Source: Cyrtodaria siliqua
Lineage: Eukaryota > Mollusca > Bivalvia > Adapedonta > Hiatellidae
Reading direction: 5' to 3'
Length of the DNA: 64,000 nt
NCBI GenBank assembly: GCA_037043455.1
Contig: JAWPHD010005111.1
Location: 62,001 to 126,000, forward strand
Shown: one piece after another, positions 34,457 through 45,441 of the stretch
Position numbering within the stretch: the first letter of the stretch is position 1
Layout: the number at the start of each line of letters is the position of its first letter
Program-made: the position numbers and the translations under genes
Notes under the pieces: generated by a model
What the model was told of the DNA's origin: nothing
The model's database searches: none
Seen by the model: only the letters and a program-made list of their open reading frames with translations

Positions 34457-34974
34457 GTTTCAAGTACTGTCCATTGCTTTCTGTGCATTTCCGTGAAGTT
34501 GATTGCATAATGTAACTCTCTAATAGACATATCACGAATTGTTTTTTTCAAGTTATTTGCAAACAGATAATAGCAATTAGAAAACTCTGTTTTATTATTT
34601 TCAAAGATGATATATATACCTGTCAAATGATATCGTGTATTTGTATTTAGACAAAGAAATAATGAATAAACAATATATTTTGTTTGACACCCATCAACGT
34701 CACCGTCAGTTATTCAAATGTATGGAAATATAACCATTACACTAATCGTGACAGTTGTTTGAATGCCATTAAACAGACAATGATACCTGTGATAGCATGT
34801 TGTTTTACTGCACCTACAGTGCAGGTATACATGTAACACGATTAGTGTGTTGACAACAAAGGATGAATGTATGAGAGGCGTTCAGGTTAGTTATGAGCAG
34901 TATACAGTACTCAGCTGTCGCGTAAATGTCCTTTCTTACGGATGGCGGGAAGTATATGTCCATATTCACGAATC
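34457..34974. other. No gene seen; SINE module fragment
   Basis: Contains the isolated SINE module cttacggatggcgggaagt at 34936-34954 (+) and small inverse pairs (cactaatcgtg at 34739, cacgattagtg at 34837). Confidence 0.45.
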
Positions 34975-35190
34975 TTCTTAGCAATATCGTTGTCAAATTT
35001 TATTAATTTGTTAAACACATGTTTGTATCGATTTAAGAAGTTTCCTTAATATTGGTAATAAGGTAACGGATAAATAAAACCAAAAGCTGCATATTTATCT
35101 TAAAATAGATGGTTTGCAGTGTCCCTGAGAGGTTAATAAGGATATTTAAAAATATATAAAAATCTTAAATTTTGACTTAATATATGAGGT
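34975..35190 (+). repeat. Repeat H, copy 1
   Basis: Collinear with 39808-40040: cttagcaatatc, gataaataaaac, gagaggttaataaggatatt and tcttaaattttgactt in the same order. AT-rich dispersed repeat, class unknown. Confidence 0.75.
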
Positions 35191-35214
35191 TATTTTACAG
35201 TGTTGAGTACACTA

Positions 35215-35320
35215 TCGAATTCTACTGGACGAGTACCCAGCAGACAGAATCTATATTTGAACGAGGCGAAGCTGGGTACGAGTAATCACTAATTTACCAA
35301 ACATTGTAAGTTGAATTCCA
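35215..35320. repeat. Dispersed palindromic repeat (copy 2; partner at 4676-4760)
   Basis: Inverse-oriented match to 4676-4760, with gtacccagc/gctgggtac inner arms and gaattc near both ends. Confidence 0.65.
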
Positions 35321-35397
35321 ACTTGATATGTCTATTCTTAATTGAACACAGTAAAAACAATACATTTTTCAACATTTATGAACTGTGCCAAATACAA

Positions 35398-35950
35398 TAG
35401 TCTCTATCATCCAGACACACTCAAGCTGACTGCGAGCGCTAGCGAGCGTCTGGACTCACTGTTCTTTAAAAAAATTGACCGATAGACGGCGCCAACCGTC
35501 AAAACTGACTGCGACGTGACGTCATTTTGATTGCAACATCAAAGTGCACGTTAAATTACGCGCAACATTAGCTCCAATGGGATGTGTGTACGTCCTTAAT
35601 AAATATACCTTAAAATTCGTTTTATTGTAGTTTCTCTAAAAACATAATATAATCTTACAAAATGATGTTTAAAATTTGATTTTTAGCATTAATCGTGATC
35701 CGTTGACTATGTTTGGAGTAATTTTTTTGCACAACATTGCGCGTAACATCACGTATTTTTTGACGCCGTCGTGACGTAGGGGGTGATTCCCACGGAATTC
35801 CATAACAAACTGAAGTTAACCAATCAGAGGCCAGTGATTTTTTTTGTCCACACCTCGTTTTGATGTCAAAATTTTTAAAGAAGCTTTACTCCAGACCATC
35901 GTTGACTTCTTTGAGAGAAGTCTCGCGAGAGGTCGGGATGATCGAGACTA
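35398..35950. mobile_element. 553-bp MITE with perfect 9-bp target duplication
   Basis: Ends are tagtctctatcatcc and, inverted, tagtctcgatcatcc (14 of 15 matching), with similarity continuing inwards through gtctgga and ttctttaaaaa. CAAATACAA lies immediately outside both ends (35389-35397 and 35951-35959), an exact 9-bp duplication. A 9-bp target site suits Mutator-like elements (8-9 bp is also known for Merlin and some others). The interior contains several gcgcaac and gacgtca-like motifs and no frame. Confidence 0.85.
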
Positions 35951-35959
35951 CAAATACAA

Positions 35960-37029
35960 TTGAAAAAACGCACGTGCAGTATCAAAACATTTCTGCTTCA
36001 ATTCAATTTCAACTGAAATGAAGTCGTGAGGTAAATCATGTACGACTCGTTGATGTTTACTTTTAGAGTTATCGTCTCATAGTGCAAATACGGAATATGG
36101 ATTTTTGGACTCCACATTTTTTGTTTTGAGTACATTAATGGAAATATGGGATTGTCACATGGGTAAAAAGACAGAAAGAGATTGGTTAGATTTATACAGG
36201 TGTGAAATAATACGTAATATTTTCCGTTATTTTATGAATATGGGCACTGGTACTAGCCAAGAAAAAAATAGGGTGGTTTGCCTCAACCACAAAAAAGTAT
36301 CGACCTTCATATATGGCCTTACATTTACTAAAAATGAACAAATCGACTGCCATGTGCTAGCACGATAACATTTAAATGTATGCATTGTTCTTCACGATAC
36401 AATGCATTTAGTATTTGATATGGGTGGATGTGTTTGTGCCTTTATGATGGTTAGGCGAACAATTGGCGAAATAGTAGAGCCATAGTGCTTGCACTTTTGA
36501 ACCAAGTTTCAATGATCATTTAACGTTGGAAAATAGGTCGTTAACACATTTAACTTTCTATGATCGTGGAAGAATATGCTTATTAACACATAAACTGAAA
36601 CAGTTGACGACGCACTCGGAAGCATTACAACTTAGAGAATAACGTTAACAAATAAACTGAATAAAACTAAACTGTACACACTATGCCGAATAAATATACG
36701 CTGCATCCCCTACACGCTGTGCTGACGCTAAGCAAAACAAAGGAAGTGTGCAGACCCAGTTGGTTTATTTATAGCACAGGTAATGTTTATGTAAACATGA
36801 GAGTTAACGAAGCGTACGTTTCTAATCAGTTGTTTCTATTAAAGAATGGGTACCTCATGTGATTTAATGCAATTTTGACGGTAATATTATACACAAATAC
36901 TTGACACAAAGTCTCTGTCATCTCCCTTAAGGTTAACAATAAGCATATCCTGACTTTACATATTGCGAATATGACATTTCAATATTTTTCGCCATAAGAA
37001 AAAACTTTTTTTGCGATCTCTAGTATCTA
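35960..37029. other. No gene seen
   Basis: Single-copy sequence. The + 87-residue frame at 36105-36368 starts with TTG rather than ATG at its reported edge and has no recognisable motif. Confidence 0.45.
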
Positions 37030-37130
37030 GAACGGTATGTGTTTTACGGTCTGAAATTACGTTTTACGGCTCCGCTACCGCGTCGCCGTAAGATGAAATT
37101 CTCAGACCATAAAAACACTCACATACCATC
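37030..37130. mobile_element. Foldback hairpin
   Basis: Left arm (ggtatgtgttttacggtctg, aaatt) and right arm (aattctcagaccataaaaac, actcacatacc) are imperfect inverses around a GC-rich centre (ggctccgctaccgcgtcgcc). Confidence 0.75.
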
Positions 37131-37264
37131 CCAGATTGAAACTCTTAGCATGGTTATCTCTTACATGTCATCAAGATTGTGTTCTAGTTGGAACTATAAA
37201 CTGAATTATTTCAAAAACATTGAACAGAAATCTCACGATCTTGGATGCTCTACTTGACATATGT

Positions 37265-37650
37265 TTTACTTATATTGCCTAGTGTTGCTGCCTTGTTGGT
37301 TAGAGATTAGATTATGGCGGGGATTTCTTTATTTACACTGTCCTGTTTTAATGGGATGACAGTAGGGTAAGTGTGAGGTTTGGTGTACCCTAGAGCCGGT
37401 TTAAACCCCCAGTGGCCTACTTTGCCACTGACCGTTCCAAGGCGGTAGCCCTATTGTCAATCCCTTTGTGTTTGTAATGTTGTTTGCATTTGTTATTACT
37501 TTTGCCTTCTTGTTTGTCTGTTTGCGTGTTTGTTTCTGTGTTTTGTGGTTGACTGTCCTCCTTGAATGCTGCGTTCCCTGAACTTTTTATATTTCTTGAA
37601 AGACAAGAAATATAGCGTTCAGGGACTACAGAAACACGCACAGACACACA
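37265..37650 (-). repeat. Repeat B, minus copy of an inverted pair
   Basis: Read inverted, the family order is cggacagggaa, agcattcaaggaggacag, tcaaccacaaaacacagaa, acaaacaagaaggcaaaa, gggttgacaatagggctacc, gccttggaacggtcagtggc, gggtttaaaccgg, tctagggtgcaccaaacctc, cttaccctactgtcatcc, cagtgtaaataaagaaatcc and ctctaaccaacaaggcagc. Other copies: 37655-37794 (+), 40990-41240 (-), 53520-53802 (+), 55886-55990 (+), 56150-56555 (+), 56556-56955 (+). Confidence 0.85.
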
Positions 37651-37654
37651 ATAT

Positions 37655-37794
37655 AATTACAAAGCTGAATAAAAGGCAAGATGATGTGACATCACAAACA
37701 TAACAGGGTTGACAATAGGGCTACCGGGGCGGTCAGCGGAAAGCAATGACGCTGGGGTTTAAACCAGGTTCTAGAGTGCACCAAGCCTCACATA
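37655..37794 (+). repeat. Repeat B, plus copy, truncated by a solo LTR
   Basis: Continues the inverted pair with 37265-37650. It runs from acatcacaaacataacaggg to gcaccaagcctcacat and stops exactly where the decayed LTR begins. Confidence 0.75.
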
Positions 37795-38815
37795 TGCCAC
37801 ATAATGTACTTGGATAGAACGTTTTAGTCTTACATTACTCTTGTTAGCACTTGACGACATTTGTGAATATCATGTTAATCCACTGTCTAGTTGAAGCATA
37901 TTCACCATGTGCATGATACATTCATGTTCCATGGTAAAGCGATAATTTTCGTAAGGTTTTTGGCGGAGCTAATGCAGGGCCGTTTAATAAGTTTATTTGT
38001 GCATTAATGCATGTACAGTTATAGGTATTTTACAATTTATCTCTTTAAAGGGCAAAATTGTTGAGGGGTCCTTTCTTGTAGATATGAAAATTCCTTCTTT
38101 TGCCACGTGTGTCACGGAAAGAACGTGGGAAATGATTGTTTGTGCGTCAAGTTGGATTATAAAGTGCATTGTTTTATAGTAGTGGTCGGAAATACTGAAA
38201 GTCGCTTTGCTTGGAGCAGTCGATTGGAAATGATGAGATCCACAGCCAATATGTGGTCTGTATATCTCTTATATGAAATGTTATTGTACATTTGTATTCA
38301 ATGGGCGTCGCCATTTTGTTTGGCGATGTTGTTACATCTGGTCAACTGTTATATATTTCTCAGACATTAACGTGATACGACTAGCATATGAAGTTAACTT
38401 TATTAGAGACGATCATTAATTATAAAACAAGATTAAATTGATAACGTTGTATATTAAATCATCACGTCATCAACCCTTATAGAAGGTTTTTGATGACAAT
38501 CAAAGCTCACTGGAGTCGCGTATCCTGTTCATCACTCACGCGCGTCAGATGCATTGCGTTAAATCATGTTTTTTTGCAACGTTAATCATCATTATAGACG
38601 ACGTATTCAGTATTTAAAAACTCGTGATAATACTACGAACGTCTTGTACGTTCATGAGAACAATCTTTTTCATCTTTCATCTATGTATTCGCTTGTTTTT
38701 CTTTGATACTTGCATATATATTTAATATAATTTGAAAGTTCCATTAAACTTATTTAAATGCAGTCACTGACACTAACTTTTTCCTGAGTTAGTCCCAACC
38801 ACTAGGTCAAAACTA
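37795..38815 (+). mobile_element. Decayed solo LTR of the same family as 43190-51977
   Basis: Aligns along its length with the 1585-bp LTR: tgccacataatgtac at the left edge (intact LTR: tgtcacaaaatgtcac), then cataagtttag-like, gtgc(a)ttaatgcatg, ggcaaaattgt, cca.gt(g)tgtcacgga, gtatttgtattca.tgggcg, cgccat.ttgtttggcg and finally tttcctgagttag.cccaacc. Divergence is substantial and the last ten bases are lost. About 600 bp in the middle of the young LTR (43816-44423) are absent. No internal element sequence follows, so it is a solo LTR. The 60-87 residue frames inside are accidental. Confidence 0.8.
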
Positions 38816-38829
38816 AATACTAAATATAA

Positions 38830-39100
38830 AAAGCATAGAAACCAAAAAATCAAGTACACGATCGTGACTTGGTAGAAGCCAGAGCAACAAGAGAACACAC
38901 CGTAACATGTACGACAAGATACGATTTAAGACAAACATCACACGTAACCGTACTATGGGGATTTAGGTAGAAGTCATCGTAGGGTCCACAATATGCCCCT
39001 TCCCACACAATCAAAGGGGAAACATAGTGAAAAACTGTAAATCGGTCATTCACTAAACATGCTGCGCGTTGCAAAATGATAGAATCATAACCTTTTGAAT
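38830..39100 (+). repeat. Repeat G, copy 2, with its upstream module
   Basis: Starts with a module shared with 56510-57045 (tgacttgg.agaagccag, gcaac.agagaa, acaaacatca), followed by the repeat G core from atttaggtagaagtcatcg to aatgatagaatcataacc. Confidence 0.7.
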
Positions 39101-39807
39101 CTCAACAATGGTAAATGGAAAAATGAGAAATTACATCTGATGAGGCGATGTTTGACTTAGCCGGATATATGGGGGAGGAGTCTGCTAGTTTAGGAATGGC
39201 CACGACAAAACGGAAAATTATTTACAAAGGGATAATAGTCAACTCTAAATACTGTATACACCACTACGCCTGTTTCCATGTGATGCTGGCACGACCAGAA
39301 TATTGCTCTCATACGTTTAAAATAGACAATTAAGGGAAAATTAACTTTATTACACTAGATGCATGGTGGTCGAAGTCCCCTGATGCTTTTCTCAGTTGTG
39401 GAGCTGACTGTGACGTTAGATGACAGACAACCTATGAACGAAAGAAAAAACCAATCATAATGTGGTTGGCAGATCATGTTAGGTGCATTGGTCGCTTTAG
39501 AAAAGAAAGAAGAGGAGTTGGGTTGGATAATGAATGTTATCCATTGTGGTGTTGTTAAACAGTATAACTGTTCATCGAGACACTTGAAGATAATGAACTT
39601 AGATATTAGTCTTGAAACTGTTTATCATATAACAAATATGTTGGTTGCATATTGAATGAATTAACTAAAACCGAAAATAATTTGTTCTTAAAACATAACA
39701 GCAGTTGACGTAAAGGAGACGCTGATCGGAACTAGGAATTGGCATCAGAGCCCCGAAAATAGAACTGTGACAACCATTGTGTCAAATTCACTATATTCCT
39801 GGGTCCG
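39101..39807. other. No gene seen
   Basis: Unique sequence without a supported open frame. Confidence 0.5.
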
Positions 39808-40040
39808 TATTCATAAAGTTTCTTAGCAATATCTTCTAATTCCAAAATTTATCAATTTTTTAAACACCATTCTCTATCGATTTAGGACGCTTTCTTAATG
39901 TTGCTAATAAGGTTATTGATAAATAAAACATACAGCTAAATATTTATCTTTAAATATATGGTTTATAGCATCCTCGAGAGGTTAATAAGGATATTTGAAA
40001 ATATGTAAACATCTTAAATTTTGACTTTAAACGTACTATT
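39808..40040 (+). repeat. Repeat H, copy 2
   Basis: Diverged copy of 34975-35190, same strand and block order. Confidence 0.75.
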
Positions 40041-40989
40041 TTCCACTTAAGTTGGTGTTTCCGGTGTTCATAAATGATGTCTATTCGTCGAACTATGTAT
40101 TAGTTAGTGTTGATTAAGTGGTATTTTAAATAAAATAGAAACTCAAATATTGCGACCGTAGGGAGCGAATGTTGGGTTTTTAGACTTACTTCGGGATTAA
40201 CCTAGTTTTCAACATTTAATACATTGATATGAAAACGAAACGCAGTGTACCATTGTATTATGACGGATTGTACGCAGTGTACCATTGTATTATGACGGAT
40301 TGTACGCAGTGTACCATTGTATTATGACGGATGCGCAATTCGCATTAAACAATAAATAAAATATTGATCACACTTAATAAAATAGGGACGTAGTCTCAGT
40401 TTTAGTGTAATAAGATTTTACAAAATATGATTAGATTGAAAAGTATCAAACACTAATGAAACGAAAACAAAATTATAGAGCGGTTAACTGTAGAAATGTA
40501 TGTAACATTAAACAATGTTTTAGTCAATGTTTTAGTGTCAATAAAGTTATTGAACAAGGTTTATATTTTGTTTTATTACACATCGTTGACAATAACAATA
40601 CTACCGTTGGTTATAACTGAAACAAATAATGAAAAGGGACACTGTCAGTAAATAAATGTTTTATTCGGTTAACTGTGTACATGGTAACATAGGCATGTAG
40701 TAAATTTGAAAAAGAAAATAAATCATTTATTGTTTGTAAACATCACTGGGACCGCAATATTTACATTTCGGTTGCTCGTGTGATATCTATTAGACTAAAT
40801 GCAATAGGGTTTGATAACAGTCTGTATTGCATCACATCACTGTCCAATTCTGTTCAGCATGGAAGCTTTTCGTCTTACTCACAATTTTAGTTTTGGTTTG
40901 ACGTTCAAACCACGACGCGGTCTTTTTTGTTGTTGTTGTATCGCTATTGAATTCCGCCAAAGCATCTCGTTTCTATTTAAACTATTATG
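40041..40989. other. No gene seen; 32-bp triplicate
   Basis: Three head-to-tail, apparently identical copies of a 32-bp unit (cgcagtgtaccattgtatta, tgacggattgta) at 40241-40332; the last copy is cut after tgacggat. Otherwise unique AT-rich sequence. Confidence 0.7.
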
Positions 40990-41240
40990 CGGTGATTTCT
41001 TTATTTACACTGCCCCAATATATAAGGATGACAGTAGGGTAAGTGTGAGGTTTGGTGCACCCTAGAACCTGGTTTAAACCCCAAGCGGCCTTTTCTGCCA
41101 CTGCCGTTCCAAGGCGGTATCCTTATTATCAACCTTTTTGTGTCTGTGACGTTATATGCCTTTTATTCATTATTAACATCGCCATTCAATTTTGCCCTTT
41201 TGTGTCTTTTTGAGATTACTGTGTTCTGTGATAGCTTTTG
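40990..41240 (-). repeat. Repeat B, minus copy
   Basis: Read inverted, matches the family from the gggttgacaata-type block to cagtgtaaataaagaaatc. The 5' part is decayed. Confidence 0.75.
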
Positions 41241-41924
41241 TGCATTTCCTGCTATACTTAATTTTATAATCTAAACGTTACGCCAAATGCAGCTTAAACA
41301 CGTTAATAAGAGGGCTTTTGCATATAATTGACATTCAATAAAAAACGTTCCGAATAATTAACATGAGCTTGTTTTTGATTTAAAACAGATGATTTATTTC
41401 AAAATTATAAATGTCATTACTGTCTTTATTTGAATGTGAGTTTGTCATAATTTGTCATTAAATGTCATTATAACGTTGACATAAAACGTCTAAATATCAT
41501 CAAAAGTTCATTTTGAAGTCAAAATATATATTACAATACTTTAATAAGTTGAAGGACCATCATAAAATTTAAAATGTTTTTGTAGTTAGAATCGTATAGT
41601 GAAATCCTCCATTTATTCATATTCGTTATTTTTCCACTGACTTGCTCATTTGAAACACGAGAGGGCCAGGTTTTCTAGCGAGAACTACTTTGTGCAACAG
41701 AAGTTTCATTTATAAGTCCACCGTGTCATCCACTGGGCCACGCCAGTCCTAGCAGGTGTTAACTAATATCTATTCATCAGATATAATATAATATAAATTA
41801 TACGATTGTTATATTATTTCAACAATGAACAGAAGGAGAAACTATTACGTCCCTTATAAACGCATCTGTAATGACTTACAAAGATTATTCGCTATTTCCA
41901 GTTCCTGCATTATGTATCCGTCGC
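41241..41924. other. No gene seen; weak SINE remnant
   Basis: On the minus strand about 41690-41760 reads ggactggcgtggcccagtgg then cacggtggactt, like the tRNA-Ser-type SINE head at 59037-59105, but its B box is lost. The rest is unique. Confidence 0.4.
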
Positions 41925-42405
41925 CTGCCTACCGATCGTTGCTCAACTATGTTCTACATAAGTATGTTGTCAGAGATGACCTGACTCCAACCAGTAATGG
42001 TTAGCCTGCCCATCGCTACTCCGCTACGTTCTACATAGATATGTCGGCAGAGTTGACCTGACTCCGCCCGGTAATGGTTAGCCTGCCCATCGCTACTCCG
42101 CTACGTCGTACACAGGTATGTAGGCAGAGTTGACCTGACTCCGCCCAGTAATGGTTAGCCTGCCCATCGCTACTCCGCTACCTTCTACATAGATATGTCG
42201 GCAGAGTTGACTTGACTCCGCCCGGTAATGGTTAGCCTGCCCATCGCTACTCTACTACGTCTACACAAATATGTCGACAGAGTTGAACTGACTCTGCCCG
42301 GAAATGGTTAACCCGACCATCGTTTCTCCACTACGTCCTTCAAAATATGCTGGCAGAGTTGACTCCGTCCTGAAATGGTTAGATTCCCATTGCTACTTTA
42401 TTAAG
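41925..42405. repeat. 77-bp tandem repeat, about six units
   Basis: Unit: atggttagcctgcccatcgc, tactccgctacg, tacaca.a(g)tatgt, ggcagagttgacctgactcc, gcccggta. The outer units are more diverged than the inner ones. It abuts the truncated 3' end of the decayed LINE. Confidence 0.93.
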
Positions 42406-43189
42406 AATTTCTCTATAAAGAATGGTAATCGGCCTCTAAGACCGGGATGATGAAGATCATTCGTAATACTTTCATGCAGTATCATAAGCTTTCTCTAAGT
42501 CAAAAAACACAACGGCTAGATGTTCTTTCTTTATGAAAGCTTCCCTTATAAATGATTAATATCGAATGAGACTGTCTGTTGTGCCTCGTTGATGTTGCAA
42601 TCCACTTAGATACTTTGTTATCAGTTTGTTGGATTCCAGGTATCAAACGAGTCTCTCATTAATCATTAGTTCCATGGTTTTGCAGATACAACTCGTTAAA
42701 GTAAAGTACGATAATTTATTGGGTCCGTATGATCATTTCTAGGTTTGGGGACTGGAATAATGATTGCTTCCCGCCAAGAATCGGGGAAGTTTCCTGTCAC
42801 CCAAACCTTATTAAATATATCAAGAATGGTAGAGAGACAGGCTTCAGGTAAATGATTTAATAATTGACAATGGATATCATCAGGACCAGCTGATGTATCA
42901 TGAGCCTTTTTAAGGGATTCTCCAAGTTCTTTCAGAGAGTGAACTGTTTATTGAATTTCTCCAAATTGTTTCAACTTGAATTCAGCTTCTTTTGTTCTTT
43001 TAGTTTTTTTAAAAAAAAAAAATTCAGAAGAAGAGTTTGTGGAAAATGTTTCTGGCAAAGTGTTTGTAATATCTTTGACAGATGTAACATCTGCATTATC
43101 CGTTTTAAGATGATTTAAACAACTAGAATTACTTTTACCGGACCATTAAATCTTCTTAAGAGATGAGCAAGAGTTCATCCTAGAGACAT
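42406..43189 (-). pseudogene. LINE ORF2 reverse transcriptase, decayed (3' portion)
   Basis: On the minus strand fragments of a non-LTR reverse transcriptase can be read across frame breaks: VTGNFPDSWREAIIIPVPKP (inverse of about 42735-42800), ELMINERLVWYLESNKLITK (inverse of about 42605-42675) and VVFFDLEKAYDTAWKYYE (inverse of about 42475-42530), the last holding the motif A aspartates (FDLEKAYD). Stops and frameshifts show it is dead, and it is truncated at about 42406 before motif C. It continues upstream on the other side of the LTR element, at 51978. Confidence 0.8.
43185..43189. repeat. Target-site duplication, left (GACAT)
   Basis: gacat immediately before the 5' LTR equals gacat at 51978-51982 after the 3' LTR. 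Five bases is normal for Ty3/gypsy-type integrases. Confidence 0.95.
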
Positions 43190-44774
43190 TGTCACAAAAT
43201 GTCACGGGTAGAGCGTACTGGTCGTATATAGCTCTTGTATCGGTTACACCCAAAATCTATTGTTCGAGTTGAAACAATTTCACCATATTCATGATCTATT
43301 CATGTAACACGTAAAAGCGTGCACATTTTAAGTGGCCGCCAGAGAGGCCGTGTCATAAGTTTAGTTTTGTGCTAATGCATGTAAACGTATAGGTAAATTT
43401 TCCTTAAACGGCAAAATTGTATAAGGGGCCTCTCGTGTTGATTCAATACTGTAGATTTAGCCACGTTTGTCACGGACTGAACGGGGGAAATAATGATTTG
43501 GGCGTAATGTTTGCTATAAATGCCATTGTCTTCTAGCTATCGCCGGGATAATCGATAGTACTTTGTTGGAACAGAGATTGGACGGCAAATTTCACAGGCA
43601 ACATGTGGTTAGTAGTTTTATTAAACTTTTATCGTATATTTGTATTCAGTGGGCGGCGCCATCTTGTTTGGCGGTTACGACATCCGGTTAGCATTGATGT
43701 TTCTCAAACATAACTTTAGACTAGCATATGATTTTGAAGTTACTTTATTAGATGTAATTATTGTAATTGATCATTAATTGTAAAACAATATTAATTTGAT
43801 AACAGTGGATATTAGGTGCATTAGTTAACGTTGGCGTATAACTCGGTGATTGTAATACACGATTGTCAACATTAGTTAACAATGAGATGAGTGACAAGAA
43901 TAAATGCGTGCATGCATAACTCAGTGAGTGTAATATATGAGTAATTTGATCATGTTTATATTACATGTATTAGGGGCATTGATTAACAGCGACGTACATA
44001 GCGTACATATGGCGTTGTAGAATATGTATACATTGCTACTCCTCATTAGTACAGCTTGCATATATTGATTGAATAATGATTTGTTTGGGTAATGATAATT
44101 ATACAAGATTGTTATGTTTGTCAACCGACATCTAAAACGTATGTATAATTACAGCCTAAGCCATCCAGGATATAAGCCATCCAGGGTTGGAAATAAGCCA
44201 TCCAGGATATAAGCCATCCAGGGTTGGAGTAAGCCATCTAGGTTTGGATATCCAGGAGTGGAGCTAAGCTTCCACGAATAACGTTACAAGCGGTGGAGAC
44301 GGTCCCCGTACCTGCGCAGCCAGGTTTTACTAACGACAACCCCCGGGACACAAGGTGGGCCCGTTACCAGTCCTCACTGGAGGAATATCATTCACAATCT
44401 CAGTGGAGATTAACTATCATTGCATCGCGTCATCAACCCTTACAGAAGGCATTTGATGACAATCATCCATTGAATTCGCGCATCATCATCTTCATGAGCT
44501 CTCGCGCATCACAGTTATCGCGCTAGATCAACATTGTTATAGATTTAACAACACTTTAGTGTCTTAGACTTTCAGTATTTATAACAATACTAAGAACGTC
44601 TTAAACGTTCAGGAGAACATTCTTTTCATAGTTCATTTGTGTATTCGCTTGTTTTTTTAGATAATTGTATATATATTAAACATATTTTAAAAGTTGCATT
44701 AAATTTATGTAAATGCATTCACCGTCATTGATTCTTTCCTGAGTTAGCCCAACCACTAAGGTCATCCTGTGACA
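43190..44774 (+). repeat. 5' LTR
   Basis: 1585 bp, TGTCAC...GTGACA. TATAAA near 43516 (gctataaatgcc) and AATAAA at 43899-43904 are candidate promoter and polyadenylation signals in the right order. Downstream it carries small direct repeats of taagccatccagg (44157-44250) and a GC-richer stretch with a 77-codon open frame (44293-44526). The segment 43816-44423 is missing from the old solo LTR at 37795. Confidence 0.95.
43816..44423 (+). other. LTR segment absent from the older family member
   Basis: Comparing this LTR with 37795-38815, the sequences run together up to gatatta(g/a) at about 43815 and resume at cgcgtcatcaaccctta (about 44426). The intervening ~608 bp include two diverged copies of a (c)gtataactc.gtgattgtaata-like block, the AATAAA, the taagccatccagg repeats and the start of the 77-codon frame. 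Either it was gained by the younger lineage or deleted in the solo copy. Confidence 0.65.
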
Positions 44775-44776
44775 AC

Positions 44777-44796
44777 TGGTTTCAGAGTAGTGGGAT
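44777..44796 (+). promoter_or_regulatory. Candidate primer binding site
   Basis: tggtttcagagtagtgggat begins two bases after the LTR. The TGG would pair with a tRNA 3' CCA end, and the rest resembles the tRNA-Leu complement used by many animal LTR elements (tggtgtcagaagtgggat) but with differences, so the primer tRNA is uncertain. Confidence 0.5.
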
Positions 44797-45441
44797 TCTG
44801 GGCGACTACGGAGGGAAAGAATCAATAAGTGATCTTTATTATGATATACTAAATCTCTACTTATTATTTTAGAATTGTGTACCACCCTCTGATCCATCAA
44901 GGCGACTGTCGACGATCACGGCCACAGCTTGGAAGACAAGTCAAGACACGACAAGGGTAGGGTGAGTCCAAACTGTTGTTTTGTCCGTTCTTTCCTTGGC
45001 GCGAGGTCGCAGTGGTCTACACGAGTGGGTCGGAGGCACTTTTGCTCAATAATTTGGGTGTTTGTTTTTACCTCCCTTGATATACATATAGTATCCAATT
45101 AGGTTGGCGAACAAGACGTTCTACTCATGTTGTGACACTCGAGTATACTTATATTGATGGGAGAAGTAAATATACATGTACATGTTATGCACATTTCTAT
45201 GATTGTTTAAGGTTTGTCCAATATCAAATTAAGATATTTTATGTAGTGTATATGTTTTGTGGAAGCTAGATACTATCTATACATAACCGTTAGTAGTTAG
45301 CGCTAGTACAAATGTGTATGTAACTTGTCCTATGATGATGCCCAGGTATTTACTGAGGACATAGTGACTTACCATTAGTAGTTAGTTGAGTAGAATTATT
45401 AGTGACGTGTGTATTGTAATTATTGTAGTGTGTAGTTCACA
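44797..45441 (+). other. Retrotransposon 5' leader
   Basis: About 650 bases between the primer binding site and the Gag start. No conserved frame; presumably holds dimerisation and packaging signals, which cannot be identified by eye. Confidence 0.6.

Noticed and set aside
37997..38370. Plus-strand frames of 60 and 87 codons as genes
   Set aside because: They lie in the decayed solo LTR and are not conserved in the intact LTR.
43921..44124. 67-codon frame occurring identically at two places (also 51124-51327)
   Set aside because: Both lie in the two LTRs and are duplicated only because the LTRs are. No coding signature.
44293..44526. 77-codon frame in each LTR as an accessory gene
   Set aside because: It is GC-richer and worth a look, but there is no homology I can name and it overlaps probable regulatory sequence; kept as a finding rather than a gene.
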